NCBI GenBank assembly: GCA_963677935.2
Contig: CAXXEH010000001.1
Span: 496,001-560,000 of the forward strand
Direction of reading: 5' to 3'
Source: JAAFHB01 sp963677935
Lineage (GTDB): Bacteria > Bacteroidota > Bacteroidia > Bacteroidales > Prolixibacteraceae
Length of the DNA: 64,000 nt
The notes below the pieces were generated by a model that was not told the DNA's origin, did not search any database, and saw nothing but the letters and a program-made list of their open reading frames with translations. The translations under genes and the position numbers were made by a program. The first letter of the stretch is position 1, and every line of letters begins with the position of its first letter. Shown one piece after another: positions 17,022-26,494 of the stretch.

Positions 17022-19334
17022 ATGAATTGTTCTAAATTAGCTTTAGTGCATGCCTTTTGTTTGACCATCTGTTTGTCATGCTCCTACTACGACAAAGGCA
17101 AGGTTGATCTAAAAGCAACGCCGATGGCATCCGAACAGAGCAGAATCCGGACCAGTTTAGATCGTCTTGGGATTGATACTAAATATGAGATAGTCGTGGC
17201 TGATGATCCTGATCTTGTTGAGTCAACCGCGGTTGAAAAATTACAAAAGTTTTTACGTGAAGTACAGGTAAATCTGAATGTTGTTCCGGAATCAAAATCC
17301 AATAATGAGAAAAGGATAATCCTCGGACGTGATAAAAATCTCAAACTCATTAAAGACTTCGGGAATACCGGCGATCTGCAGATTCGGGATGTATCGCCTC
17401 TGGATGATGGTTTTCACTTGAAGAAGATCGGCACTAATATTTTGATTACCGGTTCCAATCCGCGTGGCGTACTCTATGGAGTGTATGCATTTGAGGATTT
17501 CATTCGCACCGGTGGAGACAGTTCGCTAAATATCAGGAAGGTCCCATACTTCAGAAAACGGGGAACCGGCGTCTTTTATAGCTTTAATCCCTATATCAAC
17601 CTCACCGTCGAAGATTTCCCGGAAGCTAAAGCAGAATATCTTTCACGTTTGGGAATCAACGAACTGACAGACCAGGGAGTTGGCGGATACATTCATGATC
17701 TGGTTAAAAGCGATATTTTCCCGTTTGAGAGGGCGCCAATAGCTGATTATACCCGAAAAATAAGGGCCATGTCTGCGCTCTGCAAAAAGTATGGAATTGA
17801 TCAGTACCTTTGGTTAAGTGTGCCCGATATTGCTGCTGATCTGGACAAATATCCTAAAGAGGCGCTTGGAATGGTCAAACGGCCATGGGGTGGAGACAAG
17901 GATGGTTTGGAAAGGACCATCTGTGTGAACAGCCCGATTGTTCAAAAGAACCTCCGGAACATGATGAAAAAGTTGGTCCGGGAATATCCGGATGTGAAAG
18001 GGGTACTGTTTTACAATATGGATGGCGGATCATGGCTTTGCACTCCCGAATTATGCGAGCGTTGCAAAACGATTTGCACAGACTCGCCTTCCAATGAATT
18101 TACACCTTGGGAACCACAGGCGAAGTTGATCACTTTATTGGGTGAAGCGGCTCACGAGGAGAATCCGGATTTCGGGATTAAATTCTGGGGGGCAGTTCAC
18201 TACCATGGAGAACGTTTTAGCAAAATGGTCCGTGCCGCCCGGGGATATGGCAGTCTTTTAAGCTGTTGGAATGGATCTGACAGAAGTGTCATGATCCCGG
18301 CTATTGCTGAACAAGATTCCACATTCATCATCTCGAAGAAAATCTGTGAAGAACGGACCATCCCTTTCCACGCAATTTTTGAGTACAACAATCTTGAGTC
18401 CCTCCCTAAAAGCCTCCCCTTCCCTTTTCACGTTTGTGATGCCCTCAAAAAATTTAAAGCATGGGGTGTAAAGAATCTGACTGAGATATACGGTGTACTT
18501 CCCGAACACAACTCAATCAATGCTTTGGTGATGAGGGAGTTTCAATGGAACCCTGATCAGAACCCTGAGAAATTTCTTGCTGACTTGTCAAAAAGGCAAT
18601 TTGGAGAGAGATCCGGGAAATTGATGTTCCAGGCCTGGGAAGAGATAAGAAAGGGGTTTGACATTTGGAATGAACTGCAATTCAGCCCGCTGGACGGAAG
18701 CCAGCACATCCTGAGCATTGGGACTGCTGTTGCTCTTCCTCCTCCAATTCTTCCGGATAATGTAGTCAATCATTATAATTTCATGCTGAAGATATTGACC
18801 AATGTTGAACCCTGGCGTGCTGAAGAGTATCAGAAATTTAAAGGAAACCCATTTTTGGAAAAGATGAGCCTGATGGAAATACATCTGGCGCAGGCTGCTG
18901 AGTACGCGAAGAAAGCCATCACCGGGGCAAGCGACAGGGAGTTCATTGGTACCTGCTATTATGAAGGGGTAAATGGACGACCAACCTGTAAGGAACATGC
19001 AGAGCTGAATTATTCCTCCATCGCTGTTGCGGATCAGCTGTGCCGGCAGCGAATCAATATGTTGCGGATGTATCATTTGATTTCAGAGATGGACGCCAGC
19101 CGAACTGTCGGAGATAAGGAAAAGAAAAAAAAGATTCACAATCAATGCATTGACTTAATTCATAATGATATAGTACTTCAGGAACGATTTATTGAAATGT
19201 TGACAGAATTCTCATGGAAGCGCCCTTCCCTGACCCGTTCAAGCATGACACTTCAGGAGATTGAAGATGTGATCGCTTCGACCCGGACCAAAATCGGGAA
19301 GTTAAAGGATTATCTAAAGAAGAACGAAAGTTGA
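17022..19334 (+). CDS. Alpha-glucuronidase/DUF4838-like glycosidase lipoprotein
   Basis: This encodes a 770-residue probable lipoprotein (lipobox around LSC, C20). Residues about 45-170 resemble the GH20/GH67-type N-terminal alpha/beta domain, with TAVEKLQKFLREVQVNL, RIILGRD and GSNPRGVLYGVYAFEDFIR. A (beta/alpha)8 barrel follows with YLSRLGINELTDQGVGGYI, YGIDQYLWLSVPDI and KGVLFYNMDGGSW. Then comes a cysteine cluster at C340, C345, C348 and C352. The C-terminal third is helical, as in alpha-glucuronidase and DUF4838 proteins. I cannot name its GH family. Acidic candidates lie near the D of NMDGG and around EYNNLES. It is the first gene after SusD, so it is probably a core enzyme of this locus. 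A uronic-acid-removing role is inference. Confidence 0.65.
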   Translation: MNCSKLALVHAFCLTICLSCSYYDKGKVDLKATPMASEQSRIRTSLDRLGIDTKYEIVVADDPDLVESTAVEKLQKFLREVQVNLNVVPESKSNNEKRIILGRDKNLKLIKDFGNTGDLQIRDVSPLDDGFHLKKIGTNILITGSNPRGVLYGVYAFEDFIRTGGDSSLNIRKVPYFRKRGTGVFYSFNPYINLTVEDFPEAKAEYLSRLGINELTDQGVGGYIHDLVKSDIFPFERAPIADYTRKIRAMSALCKKYGIDQYLWLSVPDIAADLDKYPKEALGMVKRPWGGDKDGLERTICVNSPIVQKNLRNMMKKLVREYPDVKGVLFYNMDGGSWLCTPELCERCKTICTDSPSNEFTPWEPQAKLITLLGEAAHEENPDFGIKFWGAVHYHGERFSKMVRAARGYGSLLSCWNGSDRSVMIPAIAEQDSTFIISKKICEERTIPFHAIFEYNNLESLPKSLPFPFHVCDALKKFKAWGVKNLTEIYGVLPEHNSINALVMREFQWNPDQNPEKFLADLSKRQFGERSGKLMFQAWEEIRKGFDIWNELQFSPLDGSQHILSIGTAVALPPPILPDNVVNHYNFMLKILTNVEPWRAEEYQKFKGNPFLEKMSLMEIHLAQAAEYAKKAITGASDREFIGTCYYEGVNGRPTCKEHAELNYSSIAVADQLCRQRINMLRMYHLISEMDASRTVGDKEKKKKIHNQCIDLIHNDIVLQERFIEMLTEFSWKRPSLTRSSMTLQEIEDVIASTRTKIGKLKDYLKKNES

Positions 19335-19424
19335 TAAAATGAAGTGACTGCCTGCAAATCCCTTAAGACATCAACATCACTTGAATTCATCTCCCTCAGA
19401 CCATTGACAATAATTTACAGACTT

Positions 19425-21593
19425 ATGAACAATAAGAAAATAGCCGTAAATATTACCCGCCGCGATGTACTAAAGATCGGCGCCAGTGCAGTAGTAACCC
19501 AAATGGCAGGGTTAACCGGGTTGGCTTCAGCTAATAATCCGGTTAAGACAGATTTGATTTCTGATTATTCAGACAAAACGGCTACAAACAACATTGATCA
19601 TCATTCAAATTTTCCATTTTTGATTATTAGGTTGCATCCCAGGCACCATCGGAAAAAGGAGACACTTGCAGAAGTAATTGAACTACTGAAAAATAATCCG
19701 GGTGTTTGTAATGAAGTCTGGTTCTGTACTGAATTTGGTTTTCCCGATCTTCAAAAGCATCGTGAATCAGCCGGTCTGATGGTTAGCGCAGCCGACGAAA
19801 TCCGGAAACTGGGAATTGCAGCGGGATTGCAAATTGCCAATACTGTAGGTCATGGAGGCACCTTTTTTGCCGGCCATATGGTTTCCAAAAATCAGCCTCT
19901 CATCGGTCATGACGGGACCATTGCCGATTGTAATTGTCCTCGTGATGAAAAATTTCTGGATTATGTGCGCCAACTTACTGATATCTACGCTTCCGCCATT
20001 CAACCAAGTTCCATCTGGATAGACGACGACTTACGGATGAATTCCCATCCACCTGTCCAATATGGCTGTTTTTGCGACAAATGCCTGGCCGACTTTTCTC
20101 TTTTGCAGGGACGAACTTTTACCCGTTCAGAACTTGCTTCAGAACTGGTTCGTCCGGAACAGTACAGCCAGCTTAGGCTCGATTGGGTTGCTTTTGGGAT
20201 GTCAGGTTTGGCGAATGTTGCCGGAGTCATTGCTGAAGCAGCAGTAAAAAAAGCACCTTTATGCCGGATGGGCATACAACAGTGTTCTTTTGACTGGACT
20301 ACCTACTATGGTCCCGATTTGAAACAGATATTCTCGGCCATGGAGAGGGCTACCGGGCGAAAATCAGGAACCCGGCCGGGACATGGTTATTATTCCGATC
20401 ATGCACCCCGTGGCCTTCTCACAAAAAGTTTTGGTATTGCCAGACAGGTTGAACGCGCAGGTGATTCAGTTGAACAAATCTGCCCTGAAGTTGAGAACAC
20501 GAACCATACCTCAATGGGCAAGAGTCCCCGCGGTACGGCAATTGAATCGACACTTCATTTGGCGATGGGCTGTAACTCTCTCTCTTATGCCCTTTGGAAT
20601 GACATGCACCTGGAAGGACCTGAATGGATGGAACTTTTCCTTGCCAAATTTAAGGTTTGGCTTCCGCTCTGGAAACTAATGGCAAAATTTAATCAGGAGA
20701 GTGCCCTCGGCGGTCTTGATCTAACCTTTGGTCATCATCATGTTGCAAGACCTATCGGCATAAAAGAAAAACCATGGGATACCTGGAATGTTCATTCAAA
20801 CGATATAATGCAGGTGACCGCTTTAGGTTTGCCTCTTTGTCCAGATAGTCCACTTGCCTGTGCGTCCCTGCTGACCGCTGAGGCAGCCTCAGGCTTAACC
20901 AGTGAGGAACTAAAACAGTTGTTTACTGGCGGGGTGTTAATGGACGGTGAAGCCGTTGCAAAACTTCAGGATCGAAGTCTGGGTTTTGACCTTGGGGTTA
21001 GGGCTACCTTTATGCCGGACAACGGAGCAAAAGAAATACTGACGAAAGATCCCCTGAATGGGAAGTATGAAGGTGTGAACTGGGGACAATTTGTCAATTC
21101 GTTTTACAAATTAACATTTAGCTCAACTTCACACCGTGCCCTTGGCGAGATGCGCTCCTCAACTGATGAAGTACTCGGATGCGCAACTGCCGTCTTTGAA
21201 AACGAACTTGGGGGGCGTGTCGGAGTTCTGGGATATAACAGTTTCCAGAATGTCATCTCATCGGCAAAAAGGATGCAATTGTTGAAAATGGCTGACTGGA
21301 TTTCGAAAGGAAAACTACCTGCTATTCTCGAAACAAGCGCACAGGTCGTTGTATGTCCGCGCCTCAGCAAATCTAATGGAGCACTCAAATGCGTAACACT
21401 TCTGAATGTAAGCATTGGAGAAACTCCACCCCTTACACTGCGTCTCCGACACGCCAAATCGAATCTAATAACCCAATTTTCAGCTGAAGGCGCCTGGAAA
21501 TCATCATTGAAAACTCGTCGGGAAGATACAGATCTTTTAGTTGAAGTTCCATCCATTTTACCATGGGGAATCGTTTTTCTTACCCTAACCTGA
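19425..21593 (+). CDS. Tat-exported barrel protein of unknown family, full-length copy
   Basis: This is a 722-residue protein that I do not recognise by name. The twin-arginine signal ITRRDVLKIG (R12, R13) and the following hydrophobic stretch to LASA indicate Tat export, so I start at 19425 rather than at an upstream ATG at 19344. The N-terminal two-thirds looks like a glycosidase-type TIM barrel. It shows FLIIRLHPRHHRKKETL, NEVWFCTEFGFPDLQKH, then WIDDDLRMNSHPP (D200-D202) followed by C215, C217 and C220 (CFCDKC). From about residue 465 a second domain contains LTSEELKQLFTGGVLMDGEA, resembling the glutamine-amidotransferase-like or trimerisation domains found after GH42-type barrels. A small C-terminal beta domain follows. 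A shorter paralogue lies at 49466. Tat export suggests a cofactor or pre-folded metal site. Confidence 0.7.
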   Translation: MNNKKIAVNITRRDVLKIGASAVVTQMAGLTGLASANNPVKTDLISDYSDKTATNNIDHHSNFPFLIIRLHPRHHRKKETLAEVIELLKNNPGVCNEVWFCTEFGFPDLQKHRESAGLMVSAADEIRKLGIAAGLQIANTVGHGGTFFAGHMVSKNQPLIGHDGTIADCNCPRDEKFLDYVRQLTDIYASAIQPSSIWIDDDLRMNSHPPVQYGCFCDKCLADFSLLQGRTFTRSELASELVRPEQYSQLRLDWVAFGMSGLANVAGVIAEAAVKKAPLCRMGIQQCSFDWTTYYGPDLKQIFSAMERATGRKSGTRPGHGYYSDHAPRGLLTKSFGIARQVERAGDSVEQICPEVENTNHTSMGKSPRGTAIESTLHLAMGCNSLSYALWNDMHLEGPEWMELFLAKFKVWLPLWKLMAKFNQESALGGLDLTFGHHHVARPIGIKEKPWDTWNVHSNDIMQVTALGLPLCPDSPLACASLLTAEAASGLTSEELKQLFTGGVLMDGEAVAKLQDRSLGFDLGVRATFMPDNGAKEILTKDPLNGKYEGVNWGQFVNSFYKLTFSSTSHRALGEMRSSTDEVLGCATAVFENELGGRVGVLGYNSFQNVISSAKRMQLLKMADWISKGKLPAILETSAQVVVCPRLSKSNGALKCVTLLNVSIGETPPLTLRLRHAKSNLITQFSAEGAWKSSLKTRREDTDLLVEVPSILPWGIVFLTLT

Positions 21594-21652
21594 AAAATAT
21601 TAAATTTCTAATCAAACATATATTCAAAATCTATCACAAATTAAATAACAAG

Positions 21653-23908
21653 ATGGGTGCATTAAAATATTTATCAATTGGATTATTAGTGATTTCAGGT
21701 GGTTCATCAACTGTCCGGGCCCAAGCGCTAACCACTTTTGTTGACCCGTTTATCGGCACTGCAACAGTGGGCCATACCTATCCGGCCGCCACGACCCCTT
21801 TTGGAATGGTACAGGTTGGCCCCGACACAGGGGTGAAAGGCTGGGAATATTGTTCAGGCTATCATTCTCCCGACAATTCTATTATTGGGTTTTCGCATAC
21901 CCACCTCAGTGGAACCGGTGCTGCCGACATGGGAGATATCCTGCTCATGCCAATGATTGGTGAGCCCAGATTTGAACCCGGCTCAAAAGAAAATCCAGGA
22001 TCAGGTTACCGGTCAAACTTTACAATTGCATCAGAAAAAGCACAACCGGGATATTATGCGGTCAAACTCGATGATCTAAATATCTATGCTGAAATGACAG
22101 CAACTTCGAGGGTCGGATTTCACCGTTATACATTTCCAAAGAGCTCAAACGCAGGAATGATCATTGATCTGGATCACGGGATGGAGGACATGACCATTGA
22201 AAGCTCCATCAAAGTGGTCGATAATCAAACCCTCACCGGGTATCGCCATTCCAGCGGATTCATCAAAGACCAGCATATCTATTTCTGCGCCCGGTTTTCC
22301 AAACCATTCGGGAAAATCACTTCTTTCATCGACGGAGAAAAAGGGGAAGAAAAAAACCTTTCGGGAAAAGTATGTAAAATATTTCTTCATTTCGAAACGG
22401 CCAGGGATGAAAAAGTGCTCGTAAAAGTGGGCCTATCAACATCAGGTGAAGCAGGAGCCATGAAAAACCTCGATGCCGAAATTCCGTCATGGAATTTCGA
22501 CAAAACAGCAGAGAATACAAGGAATATCTGGGAAGAATACCTGTCAAAAATTGAGGTTAAAACCAACACCGATGACCAGAAGAAAATCTTCTATACAGCA
22601 ATGTATCATTGTTTGGTTTCTCCGAATCTGATAACTGATGTTGACGGGACCTATCGCGGATGGGACGGTGAAGTACATACCAGCACAACCGGTAATCTTT
22701 ATACTAATTTTTCCTTATGGGATACCTACCGGGCCAGTCACCCGCTTTACGCACTTATTTACCCGGAGAAAAACGTTGGATTTATTAATTCAATGCTGGA
22801 ACGGTACAACCAGATTGGGCAGTTACCAATCAACGAATATGGTTCAAACGAAACCTATTGCATGATCGGATACCACTCGGTCCCCGTCATTTCTGAGGCT
22901 ATCATGCAGGACCAGAAAGGTTTTAGCTACGAACTGGCTTACGAAGCCATGAAAAAAAGCGCCATGGACGACAGTCGTGGAATTGGGTATTTGAAAAAAT
23001 ACAGTTACATCCCCAGCGAGCTGGAAAGCAATTCAGTTTCAAAAGTGCTGGAATATGCATACGACGACTGGTGTCTGACACAGGTCTCACGGAAACTCTG
23101 GAAAATGGATGACAATGCCTACTTCACTAAACGGGCCAAATATTTCCAAAATCAGTTTGACCCCTCAACAGGTTTTATGCGCGGCAAAAAAGCTGATGGA
23201 AGCTGGATTTCACCGTTTGATCCAAAAGCTGTTTCAATCCTTAATAAAGGTGATTTTACCGAAGGGAACTCATGGCAATATAGCTTCTATGTACCGCAGG
23301 ATGTAAATACACTTATAGATCTGATGGGCGGCGACGAAAAATTCTGCACCAAACTTGACACCCTGTTTAACACCGCTCCGACCCTCGACAACGAAAGGGC
23401 CTGGGATGTCACCGGATTGATCGGACAATATGCGCAAGGGAACGAACCCAGCCACCATGTAGCCTATCTGTATGATTATGCAGGACAACCCTGGAAAACG
23501 CAACAGGTGGTTAATCAAATAAAAAAAACGCTGTACAAAAGTTCACGTGATGGTCTGTGCGGAAATGACGACTGCGGGCAAATGTCGGCCTGGTATGTAT
23601 TTGGTTCACTGGGATTTTATCCGGTTACACCAGGGATAGACTACTATGCAATAGGAACTCCATCGGTCGTAAGCGCAAAACTTCATTTGCCGAATGGAAA
23701 AGCGTTTGTGATCAATGCTACGAATGTTTCTGACAAAAATTTCTACATCCAGTCGGCAAACATGAATGGACAGGTATATACCAAATCATTTATCAAATAC
23801 AAAGATCTTCAGAAAGGAGGCTCACTCGAATTCAACATGGGCGACGCACCGCAGAAAAAGTGGGCAACGAAGCTGAATGAAAGACCCGTCGCAAAAATAA
23901 TGGAATAA
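21653..23908 (+). CDS. GH92 alpha-mannosidase (canonical)
   Basis: This encodes a 751-residue exported calcium-dependent exo-alpha-mannosidase. I start at the ATG at 21653, which gives a clean signal peptide ending VRAQA; an upstream ATG at 21563 would overlap the previous gene. The N-terminal beta-sandwich opens VDPFIGTATVGHTYPAATTP and GFSHTHLSGTGAADMGD. The (alpha/alpha)6 barrel carries the family motifs FSLWDTYRASHPL, then AQGNEPSHHVAYLYDYAGQP with the general acid E598, and NDDCGQMSAWYVFGSLGFYP. Length is normal. All expected active-site residues that I can locate are present, so it should trim terminal alpha-mannose. A second, altered GH92 is at 32099. It is 59 bp from the preceding Tat protein and in the same orientation. 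Confidence 0.93.
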   Translation: MGALKYLSIGLLVISGGSSTVRAQALTTFVDPFIGTATVGHTYPAATTPFGMVQVGPDTGVKGWEYCSGYHSPDNSIIGFSHTHLSGTGAADMGDILLMPMIGEPRFEPGSKENPGSGYRSNFTIASEKAQPGYYAVKLDDLNIYAEMTATSRVGFHRYTFPKSSNAGMIIDLDHGMEDMTIESSIKVVDNQTLTGYRHSSGFIKDQHIYFCARFSKPFGKITSFIDGEKGEEKNLSGKVCKIFLHFETARDEKVLVKVGLSTSGEAGAMKNLDAEIPSWNFDKTAENTRNIWEEYLSKIEVKTNTDDQKKIFYTAMYHCLVSPNLITDVDGTYRGWDGEVHTSTTGNLYTNFSLWDTYRASHPLYALIYPEKNVGFINSMLERYNQIGQLPINEYGSNETYCMIGYHSVPVISEAIMQDQKGFSYELAYEAMKKSAMDDSRGIGYLKKYSYIPSELESNSVSKVLEYAYDDWCLTQVSRKLWKMDDNAYFTKRAKYFQNQFDPSTGFMRGKKADGSWISPFDPKAVSILNKGDFTEGNSWQYSFYVPQDVNTLIDLMGGDEKFCTKLDTLFNTAPTLDNERAWDVTGLIGQYAQGNEPSHHVAYLYDYAGQPWKTQQVVNQIKKTLYKSSRDGLCGNDDCGQMSAWYVFGSLGFYPVTPGIDYYAIGTPSVVSAKLHLPNGKAFVINATNVSDKNFYIQSANMNGQVYTKSFIKYKDLQKGGSLEFNMGDAPQKKWATKLNERPVAKIME

Positions 23909-24015
23909 CAACAGATAAAGGATGAGTAGGTTAGATGCGTTTGAAACAATAGTTTTCATTATCTTAGAGGCACAACAAAATAACAGCTTACTTCTAATTT
24001 TATAAGGGTACAATC

Positions 24016-26424
24016 ATGAAAAAAATCATTTTCGCTCTAATCATCTTGTTGATAATCTTCAGCTTACCTGTTCTTTCACAAAAGAATTCTCTTAATGGAT
24101 TCGTACTTGTTAAGGGGGCAACATTTCAAAGTGGGGATATTGTTACAGCTTCGGTTCGTAACGAAGTGAGGATAGATGATTTTGAAATGCTGGATCATCC
24201 GGTTACGAACGCCGAATACAAGCATTTTACCGATGCTTCGGGGTATCAGACACCCTTCCATTGGAAAGGTGGACAGATACCTGCAGGAAAGGAAAACTAT
24301 CCGGTCATCTTCGTAAATCGTACAGATGCTGACAAATATTTGAAATGGATTTCAAATATTGAAGGGAGGATCTATCGTTTACCAACAACCATTGAATTTG
24401 AGTATGCTTCGCGGGGAGGCCTAAAAGACAAAAAATATCCCTGGGGAGATCATAATCCGGAAGGTAAAGCCAATTATGATCAAAAATCGGTTCGAAAGTT
24501 CGATCGATGGGAAGATTTTTTGGAACCCGCAAAATCAAATCAGCCCAATGGATTTGGACTGTACAACATGGCCGGCAACGTCTGGCATATGACACTTAAT
24601 TTGCTTGACCCCGCGATCACGCTGTTCAAATACCGGATTACCGATGTCCCGACACTTGAAGGAAGCCGTATGGGAGGTTCATGGGCAAGAAGTCAGGAAT
24701 ATTTGCACTGTGGGAACAAGTCGGAATTGTCGTCCGGAATCCGGCACCCCGATGTAGGCTTTCGTCCCGTACGTCAACCTGTGGGTGAAAATTGGAACAT
24801 TCAAACCCGCAAACTTTGCGCTGTTCCCTGCGAAAACGGCACCATTTTCCTGAGCTGGGCGCTATTGGAAAGTGACTCGAAAACAACCCGGTTTAATGTT
24901 TATCGTTCGGATTCCCGCAACCATTCAGGTTTCCTGATTTCCAAAAAACCAATTGCCGGATCCACCTCTTTTGTAGATGAAAATTTAAGTTTGGAGCAGC
25001 GATTTAATTATTATGTTCGTCCTGTCAATGCCATTGGGAAAGAGGGAATGCGATCAGAATGGATCGGAGTAACCACCGGCAAGACAGGAAACTCCTCGGT
25101 CGTCACCTTTAAACCGGTTTGCAAACCCGGAGCTCTTGTTCCCATTTTTGGAGATCTTGATGGTGATGGGTCCATGGATTGTGTCATCCGTCTGGGGAAT
25201 GGCAATGCTGAGATGGCCCAGGATCCGGGTTTACCCGTTCAACTGGAGGCATTCTCTTCTTTTGGACGATCATTGTGGAGAAAAAACATTTGCAACAATG
25301 ACCATTGTTTCGGAAGCGCAAGCAATGTACCCTTTAACGTTTGGGACATGGATGGTGACGGGAAATCTGAAATTATCACCCGACTTCAGCTGGGCGACTC
25401 GGTGTATGTGGCCATCCTTGATGGAATGACAGGTACAGTAAAACACAAAACACCGTGGCCCAAAATGGCCACCGATTTTCAGCGGTCTTCCACCCGAATT
25501 CATCTCTCAATCGGATACCTCGACGGCATCCATCCTTCAGTGATTACCCAGACCGGACTTTACGAAAACGAGATCTTTGTGGCTTACGATTCTCAACTTA
25601 ACAAACAATGGGAATTTGACAGTTTTGCCGAAACAAACGGAAGTGGAGGGCATAAGATTGAAATTGCCGATGTTGACAACGATGGCAAACAGGAAGTTTT
25701 TGATGGCACCACCTGCCTGAATCACGACGGAACACTGAGATGGTCAATCTACCGTCAACATCCGGATATTGTTTCAGTCAACGATTTTCTCCCTGACCGG
25801 CCAGGACTGGAAGTGTTTTATATTGTTGAATCGAATGCCCACGCAGGTGTCTACATGGTTGATGCCAATAGCGGTGAGGTAATCTGGAAGATTAACCGGG
25901 AGGATGATCCCCGCTGGACACATGGACATACTGGCTGGGCATCCGATATCTGGGAAGGGTCACCTGGGATAGAATGCCTTTCTAACAGGGCAGGACACGG
26001 CGACACAAACCTTGTCCTCTTCTCTTCGACAGGAAAGATTTTGAAAGAACCTTTTGCTAAGTATTTTCCAGTCGACTGGGATGGAAGTCCGGCCCGAAAA
26101 TTATTGAGTGATAACGGACACCGGATAGGAAAATTCGACGGAGATAAAGTTATTGATCTGCCAGAGATTAAACCCAATCCAATTCCAAATAGTAGTCTGC
26201 TGATGGTTGCTGACTTATACGGCGATTTTCGTGATGAATTGGTTCTTTCAGGGCAGGATGCCAACGGAATATCGCAAATAATTATTGTTACAGCCACACA
26301 ACCTGTTGACAAAGCTTGTATCGCACCTACAGAAGTCAGGGATTACCGTTTATGGCTTGCTCACAATATGGGTGGAGGATACCCATCGCTGTATTTTCAG
26401 AAACTTAAATCTCCACTTAAATGA
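24016..26424 (+). CDS. FGE-like domain fused to an RG-lyase-11-like beta-propeller
   Basis: This is an 802-residue exported fusion. A signal peptide covers about residues 1-21. Residues about 28-255 are a formylglycine-generating-enzyme-like (SUMF1/EgtB) domain with VTNAEYKHFTDASGYQTP, YRLPTTIEFEYASRGG, GLYNMAGNVWHMT and GGSWARSQEYLHC, ending VGFRPVR. The paired active-site cysteines of true FGE are not evident, so it need not modify sulfatases. A fibronectin-like linker (about 265-355) with FNVYRSDSRN follows. The rest is a propeller rich in calcium-type loops (GDLDGDGSMD, WDMDGDGKSE, ADVDNDGKQE), like family 11 rhamnogalacturonan lyases. No sulfatase gene occurs in the window. The FGE-like part may be a carbohydrate-binding module. 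Function is inferred to be pectin-related. Confidence 0.7.
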   Translation: MKKIIFALIILLIIFSLPVLSQKNSLNGFVLVKGATFQSGDIVTASVRNEVRIDDFEMLDHPVTNAEYKHFTDASGYQTPFHWKGGQIPAGKENYPVIFVNRTDADKYLKWISNIEGRIYRLPTTIEFEYASRGGLKDKKYPWGDHNPEGKANYDQKSVRKFDRWEDFLEPAKSNQPNGFGLYNMAGNVWHMTLNLLDPAITLFKYRITDVPTLEGSRMGGSWARSQEYLHCGNKSELSSGIRHPDVGFRPVRQPVGENWNIQTRKLCAVPCENGTIFLSWALLESDSKTTRFNVYRSDSRNHSGFLISKKPIAGSTSFVDENLSLEQRFNYYVRPVNAIGKEGMRSEWIGVTTGKTGNSSVVTFKPVCKPGALVPIFGDLDGDGSMDCVIRLGNGNAEMAQDPGLPVQLEAFSSFGRSLWRKNICNNDHCFGSASNVPFNVWDMDGDGKSEIITRLQLGDSVYVAILDGMTGTVKHKTPWPKMATDFQRSSTRIHLSIGYLDGIHPSVITQTGLYENEIFVAYDSQLNKQWEFDSFAETNGSGGHKIEIADVDNDGKQEVFDGTTCLNHDGTLRWSIYRQHPDIVSVNDFLPDRPGLEVFYIVESNAHAGVYMVDANSGEVIWKINREDDPRWTHGHTGWASDIWEGSPGIECLSNRAGHGDTNLVLFSSTGKILKEPFAKYFPVDWDGSPARKLLSDNGHRIGKFDGDKVIDLPEIKPNPIPNSSLLMVADLYGDFRDELVLSGQDANGISQIIIVTATQPVDKACIAPTEVRDYRLWLAHNMGGGYPSLYFQKLKSPLK

Positions 26425-26494
26425 ACCAGGAATTATATATTCAGCGAATACCTCATCCAATTCAAATAATTATAATCAGCAAATAACCGCAATT

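Noticed and set aside
19344..19424. N-terminal extension of the Tat-family protein
   Set aside because: The Tat signal begins at 19425 and the paralogue at 49466 starts at the equivalent codon, so the extra 27 codons are unlikely to be translated.
21563..21652. N-terminal extension of the first GH92
   Set aside because: It would overlap the preceding coding region and bury the signal peptide; the ATG at 21653 gives a normal signal.
24016..24780. True formylglycine-generating enzyme activating sulfatases
   Set aside because: The paired active-site cysteines are not evident and there is no sulfatase gene in the window, so only an FGE-like fold is claimed.
26285..26494. Seventy-codon N-terminal extension of GH105
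   Set aside because: It overlaps the end of the FGE-like fusion gene and precedes a clear signal peptide starting at 26495.
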